Origin: Prosapia bicincta
Lineage: Eukaryota; Arthropoda; Insecta; Hemiptera; Cercopidae
NCBI GenBank assembly: GCA_036971475.1
Contig: JBAIZL010000001.1
Coordinates: 108,366,350 to 108,430,349, forward strand
Length of the DNA stretch: 64,000 nt
Reading direction: 5' to 3'
In this document: positions 9,775 to 21,605 of the stretch, piece after piece
Numbering within the stretch: position 1 is the stretch's first letter
How the letters are laid out: the number at the start of each line of letters is the position of its first letter
Position numbers and translations under genes: made by a program
Notes under the pieces: generated by a model
Database searches by the model: none
What the model was told of the DNA's origin: nothing
What the model saw: only the letters and a program-made list of their open reading frames with translations

Positions 9775-9945
9775 AAATTTTGGACTTGATAGGAGACCGA
9801 CAGACTTACCTAAAGGCAATAGTCCAAAACTGCAATCTCTTGGAAATTGCACATATAAAACACATATAAAACACTTAATACACTTTTATTTGAAATATTT
9901 CGATCAACATGATCTTCTTCAGTCAAGAAAGAGAAAAAAAAAAAA
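9773..9945 (-). mobile_element. Third PLE-like terminal repeat family, single arm
   Basis: Related to the 1562-2640 family by the shared core GACAGACTTACC (the reverse of GGTAAGTCTGTC) and by overall plan. It ends about 70 bp upstream of a kinesin exon. A second, single-arm relative lies at about 49705-49840. The minus strand carries a ribozyme-like motif at 9890-9926 with a canonical CTGAAGA core. Confidence 0.55.
9890..9926 (-). ncRNA. Hammerhead-ribozyme-like motif with CTGAAGA core
   Basis: Read on the minus strand: stem I TTGA/TCAA, linker CTGAAGAA, stem II GATCA-TGT-TGATC, GAA, ATAT as a vestigial stem III, H17 = T. The linker matches the hammerhead CUGANGA consensus and has one extra A before stem II, as in the other families here. 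Stem III could hardly form in one molecule, so activity, if any, would need dimers, as is known for minimal hammerheads. Confidence 0.5.
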
Positions 9946-10016
9946 AATAAAAAAATAAACAGTGAATAAACTGCTTTGTATGTCATTATCATTAATTTTA
10001 TTTATTATTTTTTCAG

Positions 10017-10219
10017 GCAATGAACGTGTTTACCTGATCCTGAAAACCACGGTTAGGTTGTCTCATCCTGCTCCCATGGAACTTGTATTAAGAAAACGTC
10101 TTAGTCTTAACATCTATAAGAGACAAAGCCTTACAGACAGAATTCGAAAACGAATAGTACGTTCTGATTGTTTATCACAAACTGGAGTTACATATGAAGT
10201 GGTCTCCAATATTCCTAAG
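10017..10219 (+). CDS. KIF13B: Kinesin-3 (KIF13B-like) exon 2
   Basis: Acceptor TTTTTTCAG ends at 10016 and donor GTGATA starts at 10220. It enters with two bases completing the codon split from exon 1 and ends on a full codon. The translation NERVYLILKTTVRLSHPAP then MELVLRKRLSLNIYKRQSLT is the strongly conserved end of the kinesin-3 tail domain found in KIF13 proteins. The PLE-type repeat at 9773-9945 sits just upstream without touching the splice site. Confidence 0.93.
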
Positions 10220-11744
10220 GTGATATTATTATGTTATTTCTTTACCACAACACTATTTATAATAAAAAAAGAAATGGACATGGTTGAGTTTATTGAGCCC
10301 CTGTAACTTGACCATGTAAAGTTAACAATTGTCTAAATTATATTGATTTTTAAAATTTTGTTACGATTTGTGTGTGTTTTTGAAGTGTTCTTTAATTTCA
10401 GTTTATTGTTTTATAAAATGAAACATAAATGTTACTAACCTGTCTTAAAAAAGCAATTACTAAAATTGTTTATTGTAAAAATATAAAATTAAATCTAAAG
10501 TTTAAAAATATAAATTTAATTTAATTTAAAGTATTTTTCTATTGTTTGTCTCTGTTCTGTTATATTTTAGGTAAACTGTATCTTCACATTTTGCATAGCT
10601 TGGAAATAGATCATCTGACCTGCATTAACTAACTACTTTATGTAACTACATATATTTTCCATTAAGGAAAAGTACTTAATGTTATAACATGATTCCAAGT
10701 TAAGGATCACTTGAAACCATATTATCTATTATAATTGTAAACTCTACAAGTACTTACTTATCAAAGCTTCCGATTAAATTCTTTTCACATCCTAAAGAAA
10801 TTGGGTCTTTTTTCTTCATATCGTGCTGTTTACAAAATATTGTTTATTGATGTAAACAAATAATAACTTTATTTATTATTATAATTAATGATAAAAATAA
10901 CTATATAATTATCTAAATAGAAACTATTTATAAAAAATGTGTAATAGAAATAATAAAAATATTTGAAATACTGACACATTATGAGACCTATTTTCAGGTT
11001 TAGCATAGAGTTCATTAAAATAACAACTTATCCTAAACATGACTCTCTCTCTACTCAGTATGTTTTGTGACAGACAGCTAGAACAACAATTTTTCTATTT
11101 TAAAATCCATACAAGAAACATGGTACATATTGCTAAAAAAAATTATTTTAGCCCACTTTATTAAATTCAAATCGATTCTATTCTTCACTGTAGAAGATAG
11201 TGACAATTTAAATATATTTTGAAGAAATATTTAAAATTTAGGTATTTTTATTTTTACTATTTTAAGGGTTCATTGACTCTAAAATTGTTTGACTTTTGCA
11301 TGGATTGAGTCTTTGTTTTTGAATTAATTTATAAGAGTAATTATATCAATCAAACAATCTACTTTCACTGATCATCTTGAGATGAACTTGGCTTACTGGC
11401 TTGGTTGTTTAGATAGATATTTCATTACTGTACTGAATTGAGAAGTTGCATTCAGAGATAAATTAATCTTTAATTAAATTTCAATAATCATAGTATAAAA
11501 AACATTATTCTAGGAATAAAACAATTCGATTATTTTATTAAGATTATAAAGTATCAAATAATCACATGGAAAGTACAGTAGGCATTAAATATGCACATCT
11601 TAGTAGATACTAATGAATATTCCAAAAATAATTATATTGCTTCTCCACAGTTTAAATTTATATTTAGGAAATGAAGCATTAAGTAATGTTTCAAGCTCTG
11701 TATGTTTTTATGCTATAATGTTCTAGATATATGTGTTTTTTCAG
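10220..11744. other. Intron, no feature seen
   Basis: AT-rich intron of about 1.5 kb ending in the acceptor TTTTTTCAG. I found no open frame, inverted repeat or transposon fragment in it. Confidence 0.5.
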
Positions 11745-11835
11745 GCTAGTGAAGAGTTAGAAGACAGGGAGTCTTTGGCTCAGATTGCTGCATCTGGAGA
11801 AGATTCTTCATTAAGTGATGGAGAAACTTATATAG
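11745..11835 (+). CDS. KIF13B: Kinesin-3 (KIF13B-like) exon 3
   Basis: Short exon with acceptor TTTTCAG (ends 11744) and donor GTATAT (from 11836). It encodes an acidic Ser-rich linker, ASEELEDRESLAQIAASGED then SSLSDGETYI, and ends one base into a codon. Fits the regulatory tail after the conserved domain. The phase matches the exons on both sides. Confidence 0.85.
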
Positions 11836-11989
11836 GTATATTGTTTTATACACCGCTATTACCATAAAACAATTAATAGGGAAGTAAATTGAAGTAACAA
11901 ACTGTGTTATTACATTATTGATTTCATTTGAAATGATTAAAAAAGAGCATTATTACTAAAAATAAAAATATAAGCACACAGCTGTTAGA

Positions 11990-13190
11990 AAAACTCCCCT
12001 CAATTTCTCTGCTGAGTCTTTGGACAGAATAGCATGTCACTCTGTTTCTGAGCACCATTCTTCCAAGTAACATGTCTTTTGTGAGGTTTCTATAGATTTT
12101 GTGCCAGTCCTTAAGAGTGTCTGTTTCAAGTCTCTTCCATACTCTTTTTTTTGCTCTATTAAAATTCTAACTTTTTGTTCTGTCCACTTGAGCCTAGTGC
12201 GATGTGTAGTTATCTGCAATAGAGGGCAGTTTTCCTTGAAGGAAGTGATAATTGCAGTCTTATTGAATGCATCAAGTGTTTACCAGATTGTTCAGTATAC
12301 CATATTTTTCATGGAAATCAGACATCCGTCTACTTACAAAGCATTAAAACATTCCCGGTATGTTCTTCACACATTTCTAAACCATACCACTTGACCTAAA
12401 TGACTTTAGGTATTTACAAGACACTTGATAGATTCTTCTTATCAAGGATCTAACAGTCATATGATCTGATATGGATCTCTCATCTGAAAGTCTACAGAGC
12501 ACCCAAGTTACCATCTATCTATTGTAAAGGATAATATCTAGTACTTCATTTCTATTTGTGATGTTACAAAGGTAGGTTCAGTATGGTTGAAAACTTCAAG
12601 GGTTTTCAATCAAGTGGCTCCTTAACCAAACCATTAGTATCTGTGCTGCCCCCTCCACACGATGTGACCTTTGGCATCACAGCCCTGATGGAATGATTCC
12701 CTGATGTGAGTCCAGTAGGTGAAGGAGGATACAAGAAACTCCTTGCTACGTAAATTCCCTGCTCTTACCACAAATTCCAACACTTGCAAGATCTCAGGTT
12801 GAAAATTCTTGAATGAGCAAAGATTTGAATTACAATTATGCATGTCCAAAGGACCTTAACTTTTCCTGTTGAATAAATGTTCCCTCCTTATAGCATAGGT
12901 CAGACCCCTTATTCGATTTTTGACCATCCATGGTTCTAACTCCAACACTAGGGCTGGTGATGTGTGTCCCTCCATAAAGCAACTAACTAGAACCATCGAG
13001 GCACTTTTACAGTGATATAAGTTGATCAGAAGAATGTTTGCATTAGAGTCAGGCAGTAACTACAAACCCTCCACACCTCATCCAGCTTTGTCTCTCACTC
13101 TTATCCTCTGGCTCATTGGAGGTCTTACTCTAGGTGACCTCTCCTGTCCCCAAGTAGACTTTCCCTTCGTTTGCCCTCAGGAACCCAACT
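11990..13190 (-). pseudogene. Decayed LINE, APE-type endonuclease region
   Basis: Several minus-strand frames in order recall the endonuclease of Jockey-superfamily (Jockey/R1-like) non-LTR retrotransposons. Near 12640-12850: HIRESFHQGCDAKGHIVWRG, close to the usual CDANAHHxxWG motif. Lower, about 12450-12600: a stretch like NRNEVLDIILYNR then LSDERSISDH, matching the xSEVLDITL and SDH block. Reading frames shift and stops intervene. The RT domain is absent. The region is more GC-rich than the intron around it. Clade is uncertain; the endonuclease call is fairly firm. Confidence 0.6.
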
Positions 13191-13498
13191 AACTACTTAC
13201 TGCTCCAGCATTCTATTTTATTTGGACTTATTTATGTATTATATTATTTTTATTTTTATAATGCCTAGATTGTAATTTGTGTCCTTAACGTACTTTTTAT
13301 TATTAAATGTATATTATTTGTGGGGAATGTATGATAATATTTGATGGTATGAGTAGCTAGTTATGAGCTATAAATATTTAGGTTAATGTATGCTTAAAGA
13401 TGTTCTTTATGTCTTTCAATTTTGTTTATATCTTAATCATTTTACACTTCAGTAAGAAATGTAGCAAATGTGTGAAAAAGGGTGTGTGGCTGTTACAG

Positions 13499-13641
13499 AA
13501 AAATATACACGAGGAGTTAGTGCTGTTGAAGGAATTCTCACATTAGACAGGCTAAGACAGAGTGTAGCTGTTAAAGAATTACTTCAAGGTCAAGGGCAAC
13601 CTTTGATGAGGAAGACAGCCAGTGTACCTAACTTCTCTCAG
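13499..13641 (+). CDS. KIF13B: Kinesin-3 (KIF13B-like) exon 4
   Basis: Acceptor TGTTACAG (ends 13498), donor GTAAGG (from 13642). It completes a split Glu codon and continues KYTRGVSAVEGILTLDRLRQ then SVAVKELL, ending QPLMRKTASVPNFSQ on a full codon. The RKTASVPNFS segment is a basic/Ser site of the kind phosphorylated in kinesin-3 tails; the kinase is not deducible. Confidence 0.9.
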
Positions 13642-13761
13642 GTAAGGAAAACTATCTTTATTAGGTAAAACCAATAAATGCTGGTCCAAAAAATATATAA
13701 TATTTTTATATTGTTTACAGCTATAAGTTGAATTTATCTAGAGTTATTTATAAGAGAATGG

Positions 13762-14004
13762 ACTTTGTCCATTATTTTTCCGTTGCACTGACTTTATGAA
13801 GCTATTATTATTACTTGTAAATAATTTTTTCCACCACTAAGTGCAATAATTTTACCTTTTGTGATGAGGCACCTTTCGGTCACTTGACCAATGTCGAATC
13901 AAATTCGACAATGGTCAAGTGACCGAAAGGTGCCTCATCACAAAAGGTAAACTTATTACACTTAGTGGTAGAAAAAATTATTTACTAGTAATAATAATAA
14001 CTTC
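13762..14004 (-). mobile_element. PLE-derived hairpin element 3 (reverse orientation)
   Basis: Two inverted PLE terminal repeats meet head to head with a spacer of only a few bases (around 13900-13905). The long arm, with the TTTTTCCGTTGCACTGACTT leader, is on the left and the short arm ending AACTTCA is on the right against a TATATATATA run. This is the mirror of the elements at 8842 and 9198, so the asymmetry of the ends holds. It lies about 120 bp downstream of a kinesin exon. Confidence 0.75.
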
Positions 14005-14149
14005 ATATATATATATAAATATACAATGAATCTAGTTTTTCAAAATTTAATAAATTATAAAATGACCTGTGTTCCAAGAATAACATATAAATAAAATATC
14101 ATTGAAGTTGCTTCATCTTGAATTCACTGACTAAACTGATTTTAAAAAT

Positions 14150-14560
14150 ACTTAACTAAGTGAATACGTATTTGCTAACTTGCTGATGCGTTTCAAAACA
14201 TTCGTTCCTTTTACGAAGCTAACCCTCTACTGGGGGCATCGTTGAGGTGTAAAGGCTCTAATGGGAATGGATTTAAGATGTGGAAAGGGGTGGGTTGTTT
14301 CGGTTGTGTGTATTGATCGTAAAAGCGTGTTTTTGGTAAAACGTATTAAATGATCATACACACTTTGAAGCCAACAGCCTTCTCTATTATATGACACACA
14401 ACCGAAACAACCCACCCCATTCCACAGTCATAAATCCATTCCCGTTAGAGCCTTTACACCTCACCGATGCCGCCAGTAGAGGGCTAGCTTCGTAAAAGGA
14501 ACGAATGTTTTGAAACATGTCTGCAAGTAAGCAATTACGTATTCACTTCTTAGCACATCG
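14150..14560. repeat. Large inverted repeat with ribozyme-like arms
   Basis: Imperfect palindrome with arms of about 150 bp (14155-14310 and 14395-14555) and a ~90-bp loop. Shared arm blocks include GGGTGGGTTGTTTCGGTTGT, the pair around AATCCATTCCC, and the CCCTCTACTGG / CCAGTAGAGGG block. The outer part of each arm carries AAGGAACGAATGTTTTGAAA on the strand reading outward. No coding sequence. Looks like a foldback or PLE-type terminal hairpin. Confidence 0.65.
14182..14220 (-). ncRNA. Degenerate hammerhead-like motif
   Basis: Minus strand: stem I GCT/AGC, linker TCGTAAAA, stem II GGAAC/GTTTT with two G-T pairs, GAA, ACGCAT, H17 = C. U3 and A8 could pair as in the main PLE family. A6 of the core is T here, so it is weaker than the others and probably inactive. 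Confidence 0.25.
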
Positions 14561-14855
14561 TTTTCTTATTCTTCATTTTTCTTACTCAAGAGTATTTTTT
14601 GTCAGTTTTTTCTTTATACAGGTTTATTTTCTCACAATTGTTTTCAAAATGTATGTTTTTTCTGGAGTATTCTATATCGTCATCTGATCTCTGAAAACTT
14701 GAAACCTTAAACTGCACGTTAAATTAGCAGTGGGAGAAATCTATTCTGAATCTATTTGGTTTGAAAGCTCTGTAAGGTTTAGTTAAAAACAGTAAATGGT
14801 AATTTGAATACTTTTTTAAATGCATGTTTTCATACTTATTCTTTATAATGTGCAG

Positions 14856-15048
14856 TTGATGAGGTTTGATAGCAGTCTGGAAGGTCTTAACCTGATGGGA
14901 GGTGTGATGCGTTCTGAAAGTGTAACAGATCTGAATGGAGAACTTCGAGAAAATAGAACTCGCAGAAGCCTAACTAACCATGTTCACACGCATGTTACTG
15001 ACTCCGATCTCATCCAAATGCAAACTCCTACAAAGCCATTTGGAATTG
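14856..15048 (+). CDS. KIF13B: Kinesin-3 (KIF13B-like) exon 5
   Basis: Acceptor ATAATGTGCAG (ends 14855), donor GTCAGT (from 15049; weak but GT with a fair context). The translation starts LMRFDSSLEGLNLMGGVMRS and includes LRENRTRRSLTNHV before QMQTPTKPFGI. It ends one base into a codon, matching exon 6. A Ser/Thr-rich, low-structure tail segment. Confidence 0.86.
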
Positions 15049-17397
15049 GTCAGTCTTTTATAATTTTTATTTAAATTGGAATGTCAGTTTATTAATTCTT
15101 GAAAGGGAACATTGGTCCTTCTATCTTGTGAAAGATATTCTTCACTCTTATTTTTGAATAAGTTAGTGTAATAAGATGATTTTCTTAACATTTTCATTAT
15201 ATAACAAGAAATCAAATTACACAACAGATTTAAATCTTTAAAAAAATATTGAATTTATGTATTTAATTTAACTAAATTTCCTTAAACTTTAAAAACTAGT
15301 ATTAAAAGTAAGATAAGAACTATACATCGTATAAATCCATACCTAGAATAATGTTTAATTAACAATAGTTTTAGAACATTAAAATAATAAATAGACATAT
15401 TTTCAAAAAGTGTAACCTGTATAGTAAAACTTCACTCAAACTGGGGCTCAACTCTTGATCCAAGTTATGGAAATACTGAATTTAATGAGTTTTTCCCTCA
15501 TATACTAGTACAAATTTAACTGAGAAATAGTAAAATTCAATTATATAAACAAGTAATGTAATATAGTATGTCTGTGGCTCATTTTTAAAGTGTTTTAAAA
15601 ATTAATAACCTAAGAAAATCATAAATGAAAATAAAGACAGAAAAGACATCTTACAGAAACGTCCTATCTGTTTAACAATACACCTGATTATTGCACACGG
15701 AAAACCTTTTGTATTTCAATATAATATAGGTTCAATAGAAATAGGTCTTGCAGATATATGCAGTTCCTTAATATAATAGTTTAAAACTAAATCCTGAATT
15801 TGTTCATTATATTTTGAGTTGACTTGCCTTCTTCTATGAGCTTAATAACTTTTATTTTTGAAGAAGCATTCGGGAATTGTAGTTTTTTCTGAACTCATCA
15901 AGTACAGTACTGTCAAGTAATAATAATCACAGATTCTGTATTTTGTATACACGAATCTTCGAATCTTATTTCATTACTCAAATTCTGTCTAAACTTACTA
16001 CTTTAGTCTCACATTAAACTAACTTTACACAGTCATTGTAGAGTAACTAATAGTTGCTGAAATATTGGAAAAGGTAAAATGTAAAAGTTGAAAAATATAA
16101 GTTAAATATAAATTTGTAAAATATAAACATCCTGTATGCAACACATTGACCTAATCAATGGCAGTTGCAAACAGTAAAGTAATCAAGTCGACAATTTTTT
16201 TTTTCCTGGTATTATCTCTTATACTAATGTAGACATTCTTAGTGGAGCTCATTTTATTCAGTCTAATCTCTGCTTTCACATAGTGAAGTCATTACTAAGA
16301 AATCAAGACGAAAACCATGTAGCTCTTTGTTGGCATAACTAGTTAAAGTAGTTGAATTTTCTTAGACACTTCAAAGAAAGAGTAATTTTGTAGAACGGAA
16401 ATCTCTGTCAGTAGTTCGAAAACTGAATGAATGAAGTCTGAATTTAGGGAAGTCTAAATTAGTGAAGTTTTACAATATAAAATTTTCTTTGGTAGCCATT
16501 ACATAAATTATTGTAGGTCTAAAAGCTATTTGTAAAAGTGAAAATATATTTAATTAACAAGAGATTATCAAACAAACGTATAGTGTACAAGTTTCCATTA
16601 CTGCATAACATATATAATACATTTTCTCAGTTTTGTTTTTTTCAACATTTTCTTTTTTGCTTTAAAACAGAATTATGCTATTTTTATTCTTAGATGTCAA
16701 GTACTTTAATCATTTACCTACAAAGTACTTGAAGTAAGATGTTTTCGTAGTTTTACTTGAATGAATATTGTTTTCCCATTCTAAAATTGTATTTTACACA
16801 AAGAAGTCAATTATATTGTTTTAACAGTGCATTTGTTGAGAAATTTTGAAAACTAATTGCTGTTATTGTTAAATTTTATTAATTTTTATAATGTTAGAAC
16901 AAAGAAGGATGCAGTGTTTCCAAAATAATTTCACATCCTTTCCTTTAAGAATGGAATGGAATGCCGTCTTCTTTTGTCATTCCTTCTCAATTAATATCAA
17001 GGGTGTTTGTGCTTTTTAGTACTATCAATATACTACAGATATAGTATGATAGTATAGTACTATCAATATATAGTATTGCCATATTTAATAATAATTACAT
17101 AGATTTAAAGTAGATATATGAAACAAAGATCAAAACTTTTATTTATAAAATTTATTATTTTTTCAACCTGACAATCATATTAAGAACAATAAAATTTTTT
17201 AATTATTAATTTAAATTTAAAAGTAATTTAAATTCATAAATTTCCATTAGCTCAAATGCAACCTGATTTTTTAATAATTATACCTTTTTTCTAAGTCAGT
17301 TTTGAATAGATATTTCTAAATAATATTGTTTTAAACCAATATTTAAAGACAGTTTAGGTATTTATTGGAGGGTAATAAACAAAAAATCTGATTATAA
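15049..17397. other. Intron, first part of an 11-kb intron
   Basis: AT-rich non-coding DNA. A short imperfect repeat with the words ACTATCAATATA and ATAGTATGATAGTATAGTAC lies at about 17020-17070. I saw no coding, RNA or transposon signal otherwise. Confidence 0.5.
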
Positions 17398-17645
17398 TGA
17401 AAACAAATAAAAATATACACAAAACTCACAAATTATTCATTTATTTACTCATACGCGTTTCAATGACCAAGTCATCATGATCAGTGAGTGTTACTACTAC
17501 AAACTCTAACTTGCAACTTACAGTTGTAAGTCAGAGTTTGTAATAGTAACACTCACTGATGATGATGACTTGGTCATTGAAACGCGTATGAGTTAATATA
17601 AATGAATAATTTGTGAGTTTTGTGTATGTTTTTATTTGTTTTTAA
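17398..17645. repeat. Palindromic repeat with ribozyme-like core in both arms
   Basis: Inverted arms of about 120 bp meeting near 17520. Shared blocks include AACAAATAAAAA, ACACAAAACTCACAAATTAT, ACTCATACGCGTTTCAATGA and CAAACTCTAACTTGCAACTT (with changes). The right arm holds an intact motif at 17551-17593; the left arm has G8 changed to C. No coding sequence. Similar in design to the PLE hairpins but not in sequence. Confidence 0.75.
17551..17593 (+). ncRNA. Hammerhead-ribozyme-like motif, canonical core
   Basis: Stem I ACTCA/TGAGT (17551-17555 with 17589-17593), core CTGATGAT (17556-17563), stem II GATGAC-TTG-GTCATT (17564-17578), GAA (17579-17581), stem III AC-GC-GT (17582-17587), H17 = A (17588). 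Every invariant hammerhead base is present (CUGAUGA, GAA, UH), with one extra U between A9 and stem II. Minimal stem III as in known PLE hammerheads. Cleavage would follow A17588. Confidence 0.6.
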
Positions 17646-20600
17646 CATAACCTCACAAGCTAAGCTCAAAGAATATTTGTTCTGATTATAATGATTAGTT
17701 TTTTTAGGTAATTTTTTTGGTACTAGTTGTTATTTAACAAGGCCTTAACTACTTGAGTTTATATTAAAAAATTCTTAAAATTCAGTATACTATTATCAAA
17801 TCCAGTGTTGTTTAGTGTTATGTAAAGAATGATATGTTTAATTTAGTTTATTTACCTATTCACATATAATAAAATTATCAGTTCAGAGTTCTTTCATTTT
17901 AAAAATAAGTTTTCGTCATTGTAAAGTTACTATATGTGGTTATAAATTATATATATATATATATTGTTTTTTTTCTTTGTTGTTCTTTCTTGACTGTAAT
18001 AACTTGGATATTATTTCAATTAGCATTTACAAACTAACTATTTTTATCTTAACAGACCTTCTTGTTATGTTCTCTAGACTCTGACACTATGGAGGTCAGT
18101 TGAGTAAACATTTGATTTAATTTTGTTTTTTAATGAAACCGTAAAAAGGGAAGTTAAATTTACATAAAGCAATTTTTATTTTAAAAAATGCTCTCATTTG
18201 AAATTTATATAATAAAATCATAATAATATTAATATACAAGATTTTAAAAATTTTCAATCAAAATGTTAACATTAAAAATAATATTATCATTACATTTATT
18301 GTAAATGAAGTACATTTAGTTCTTTTGTGTATAAACAAAATTAAACACAACATTAAAATATAATAAATAGATAAATACATCATTGCTGATGTATTTTTTG
18401 TGAATAAAATGTAGGGCTACAGTATTAAAAAAATATGCTATACAGTTTGATTTATACAATACTTGAATCATTGTAAAGAAATTATTTTAAAACTTGTAGT
18501 TTTGGTTTTTATTTTCCAGCTTATAAAAATATATTCTTTAAGAGAAAGGACGGGAAAAAGAAAAAGTCACATTTAAAATACATTGGCTATGATAATTTTG
18601 TACCATTAATATTCTAATTAAATGTAATAGTATTATTGAATGTCTAAGAGAAGAAAGCACAAATACTCTTGGAGTATGTATTGGTTATGTAAGATCTAGC
18701 TTGCACTCAGCAGCTGCGTGCAGAGGCCGCAGATTTTCTTCACTTTGAGCAACGATGCTTGCTTTCAGTGTCCCTCTTCTTTATTTACCTTCAAGAAAAC
18801 TTTATGGCTGTTTTATAATAAATTTCTCATATTTTTACTATTAATTTTTAATTAGCACTGCATTTTTGTTCCTATATATACATGAAGATTGCATTATTTT
18901 GCTGGCAGCTTTTTTTACATATCTTTTTCTTTAGTTTCACTAAATGCGTAATAGTCTATTTTCATTTGATTTTAAAGTTAAACACAAATAAATGTTAGCT
19001 GTCCAGTTCCACTTAGTTTGTGCTGGTTTTCTTTATTCTTTTGTACTAGACTTTTTTTTACACCAAGCATTTTGCTTATACTTTACAACTTTTATTGATT
19101 AGTATGTCCAACATTTTTTCAAACACCACTGAGTATAATTATGAACTTTTTAAAAATAAACTAATAAACTAAGTTACTTATTTCTGAAGTCAATTTCTCT
19201 GATATTTTGCTTTGTGTTGTTTTCATTTGATTTTGCGCCAAACCAAAAAAAGGCTCCATTTTGTCAGGTAATAGAATAGGTTTCTTGACACATACTTTGT
19301 ATTGTTGTGCATGCCTACTCTCGCTTCATGCTTACAAAAAACTTTGCATCGTCTTGTACACATTTAAATATGTACATAACTCAGAGCTGGGTAGATATAC
19401 ATTGAATGGAAGTGGAATGTTTTTATAATTAAATAAACAGATTTATTAAAGCTATTGAGTTGATTTAGAATATTCAGTATTACTTTTGAAAGCATGGTCT
19501 TACTTTAAATAATTTTGTTGTAACAAACAGTTACCTGAAATACATTCATTTAAAATTAATTTGTGTATAAATTGATGTTTGAAATAATTTATGATTAATT
19601 GTTTTTAATAAAAAATATTTATGTCTGTATTTTTTCCTTAAATATGTTTATTTATAAGTTGGATAGTTGAATTCGTTTATAGTCTCATTTAGACAACAAA
19701 ACAATTTTTGATATATTTATGCAATTTAAATGACATATTAAATATTTTGTAGAACATTTTTTTTCATTAGTAAGAAGTGGAACATTTTAAAAAAAAGATT
19801 CCTGTCTTGAATTGACTCTATTAAAAAGAAACAATTCTATATTATTAGAAATAACAATACAAAGAATACTAGAAGAAAGCTTGAAAATTATTACTTGTAT
19901 ACACATTTATAAGCTACACATCCTGTTTTGTCTATTTTTTTGATAAGAAAAAATATCTGATTGTAGAAAAGGGATTTAAAAAAAAATGTAACAAAAAACT
20001 TCATTAATGGCCAGAAAAGTTTTGCTGATGTAAAACGTTTAGCTGAGAATGATTCATGTCCTTCAGATCCATGGTGGCTTTTAAAGAAAAGTGTTTCAAT
20101 GTTGTTTGGTTACTTTGCAAATGTGTTTACTGAAGAAGCTTTCTAGAATTTTTTCATCATCTAATGTTTTAGATGAATACAGATAGACAAGCAATTCTTT
20201 AATAAATATATACAACTACTAACAAGAGACTCGGTTAAAAAATAGCAATAATGTCAACTATTTTCTTCCTTAGTTTGCAATCCAGTTTTATTTGTTTATT
20301 GTGAAAAAAAGGTCGAGCAAGGATTTTTAGATTTGTTGATTATAGTTCCAATGCTGTCATTTTAATGCACTATAAAAAACTTTAAAACTAATCTATTTTT
20401 GATGCTTTATAATTGATATCAACTGGGTTTTCATTTATAAGTTGTGGATTAGTTTTAAAATCTAAACATATTAATACTAATAATTCACCAAACTAACCTT
20501 AATATTCTATAGTTTAAAAGCAACTTAGTGTTAACTGCACAACTGTTAAATCATCATCTTAAACATATTCATTAGCTGTTGTCACTTCCTTATTTAATTT

Positions 20601-21084
20601 TGCTTCCATTGCTTCCAATATTTGCTTAATTCTGCTTGTATGCTTGGCTTTGCATGATAAACCTTCAAACCTCCATCTAACTGATCTTTTGGATTTTCAA
20701 ACTGTTTTCTTCTTTTTGTTTTGGTACTTGCCTGTGTAAGAGATTCCAAACAACCTATGTAAATAACCAACTCTGTTGACTTAATGGTATTATAATGTTG
20801 TTCAATTAGCTCTGAAATGTGTATAGTTAAGTGTGCTAGTCCTTTTCTTGGGTGTGCAAATAATCTATTTGGATTTGGCTGTAAAACTAATGCAAATGTA
20901 AATATTTAAGTAATAAAACAATTTTATTTGCTAATTTTTGTTGGCTGAACCATTTAATATTATTATCAATAAAAGATAATAAATCACCTGTTAGTAAATT
21001 TAAAAAAAATGTAACAAAATTTTTTCCATATAATTTTTCTTTGATATTAAATAAAATATAAAGTATTTTATTAAAGGTTTTAAA
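17646..21084. other. Intron, no gene seen
   Basis: About 3.4 kb of AT-rich intron with a short (AT)n at 17948-17964. The patch at 18680-18780 is less AT-rich than its surroundings but has no open frame or recognised motif. Confidence 0.45.
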
Positions 21085-21605
21085 TTTTTTTATATAGGTT
21101 AATGACAGATCACAGACAATTTTGCTTTTTTAAACAATACAACATGACTTACAATTTATAAAATACATAACATTATATAAAAAAAATCAATAAATTACAA
21201 AACTCTAAATAAATATTTATTTACAAGTGACTATCTTGTCTTTCTACAATTCTAGAAAATTTTTTCTATCACAATAAAACAGACAAATGACAGTTACATA
21301 TACTAACACATCTGCTATTAATAACAGAGTCAACATTTTAAATTTTAAACCACACAATCATTATAATATATACATTACCTCAAGTGACCAAAAAACCTAC
21401 AAAAATGGTAAATTTCACTTATAATTTCATCACTAAAGATTCATATGCAGATGGAAAAATAATTGTTGTACAACATTTGTTGTGTAGTTGTTTAATTAAA
21501 ACTGAGCTCTTGAAAAGGAATTTCGGAAAGAAATTCGAAACGTTGAGTGTTTAAAAAAGCAAAATTGTCTGTGATCTGTCATTAGCTATATAAAAAAATT
21601 AATAG
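21085..21605. repeat. Inverted repeat enclosing ~410 bp, ribozyme-like motif in right arm
   Basis: Outer arms of about 50 bp: left 21085-21139, right 21550-21605. Each holds the word AAAAAAGCAAAATTGTCTGT or its complement, then TGATCTGTCATTA. The interior is unique AT-rich sequence. A stem-GAAAC motif lies inside the right arm (21507-21547). Resembles the other foldback repeats here but with a longer loop. Confidence 0.65.
21507..21547 (+). ncRNA. Hammerhead-like motif with U3-A8
   Basis: Stem I CTC/GAG (short), linker TTGAAAAG, stem II GAATTTC-GGAAA-GAAATTC (7 bp, perfect), GAA, ACGT as vestigial stem III, H17 = T. C3 and G8 are U and A, which could pair. U4, G5, A6 and A9 are as in the hammerhead core. 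Confidence 0.4.

Noticed and set aside
9962..10306. A 114-codon frame starting before exon 2
   Set aside because: Its first residues are translated intron. The conserved protein starts exactly after the TTTCAG acceptor at 10016 and stops being conserved at the GTGATA donor.
12037..12394. Overlapping frames on both strands in the LINE remnant
   Set aside because: The plus-strand frame is a shadow. The minus one is a fragment of the decayed LINE already annotated.
18044..18088. A possible micro-exon (acceptor CTTAACAG or TTCTCTAG, donor GTCAGT) in the 11-kb intron
   Set aside because: Inclusion between exons 5 and 6 would break the reading frame and introduce a stop. The direct exon 5-6 junction is in phase.
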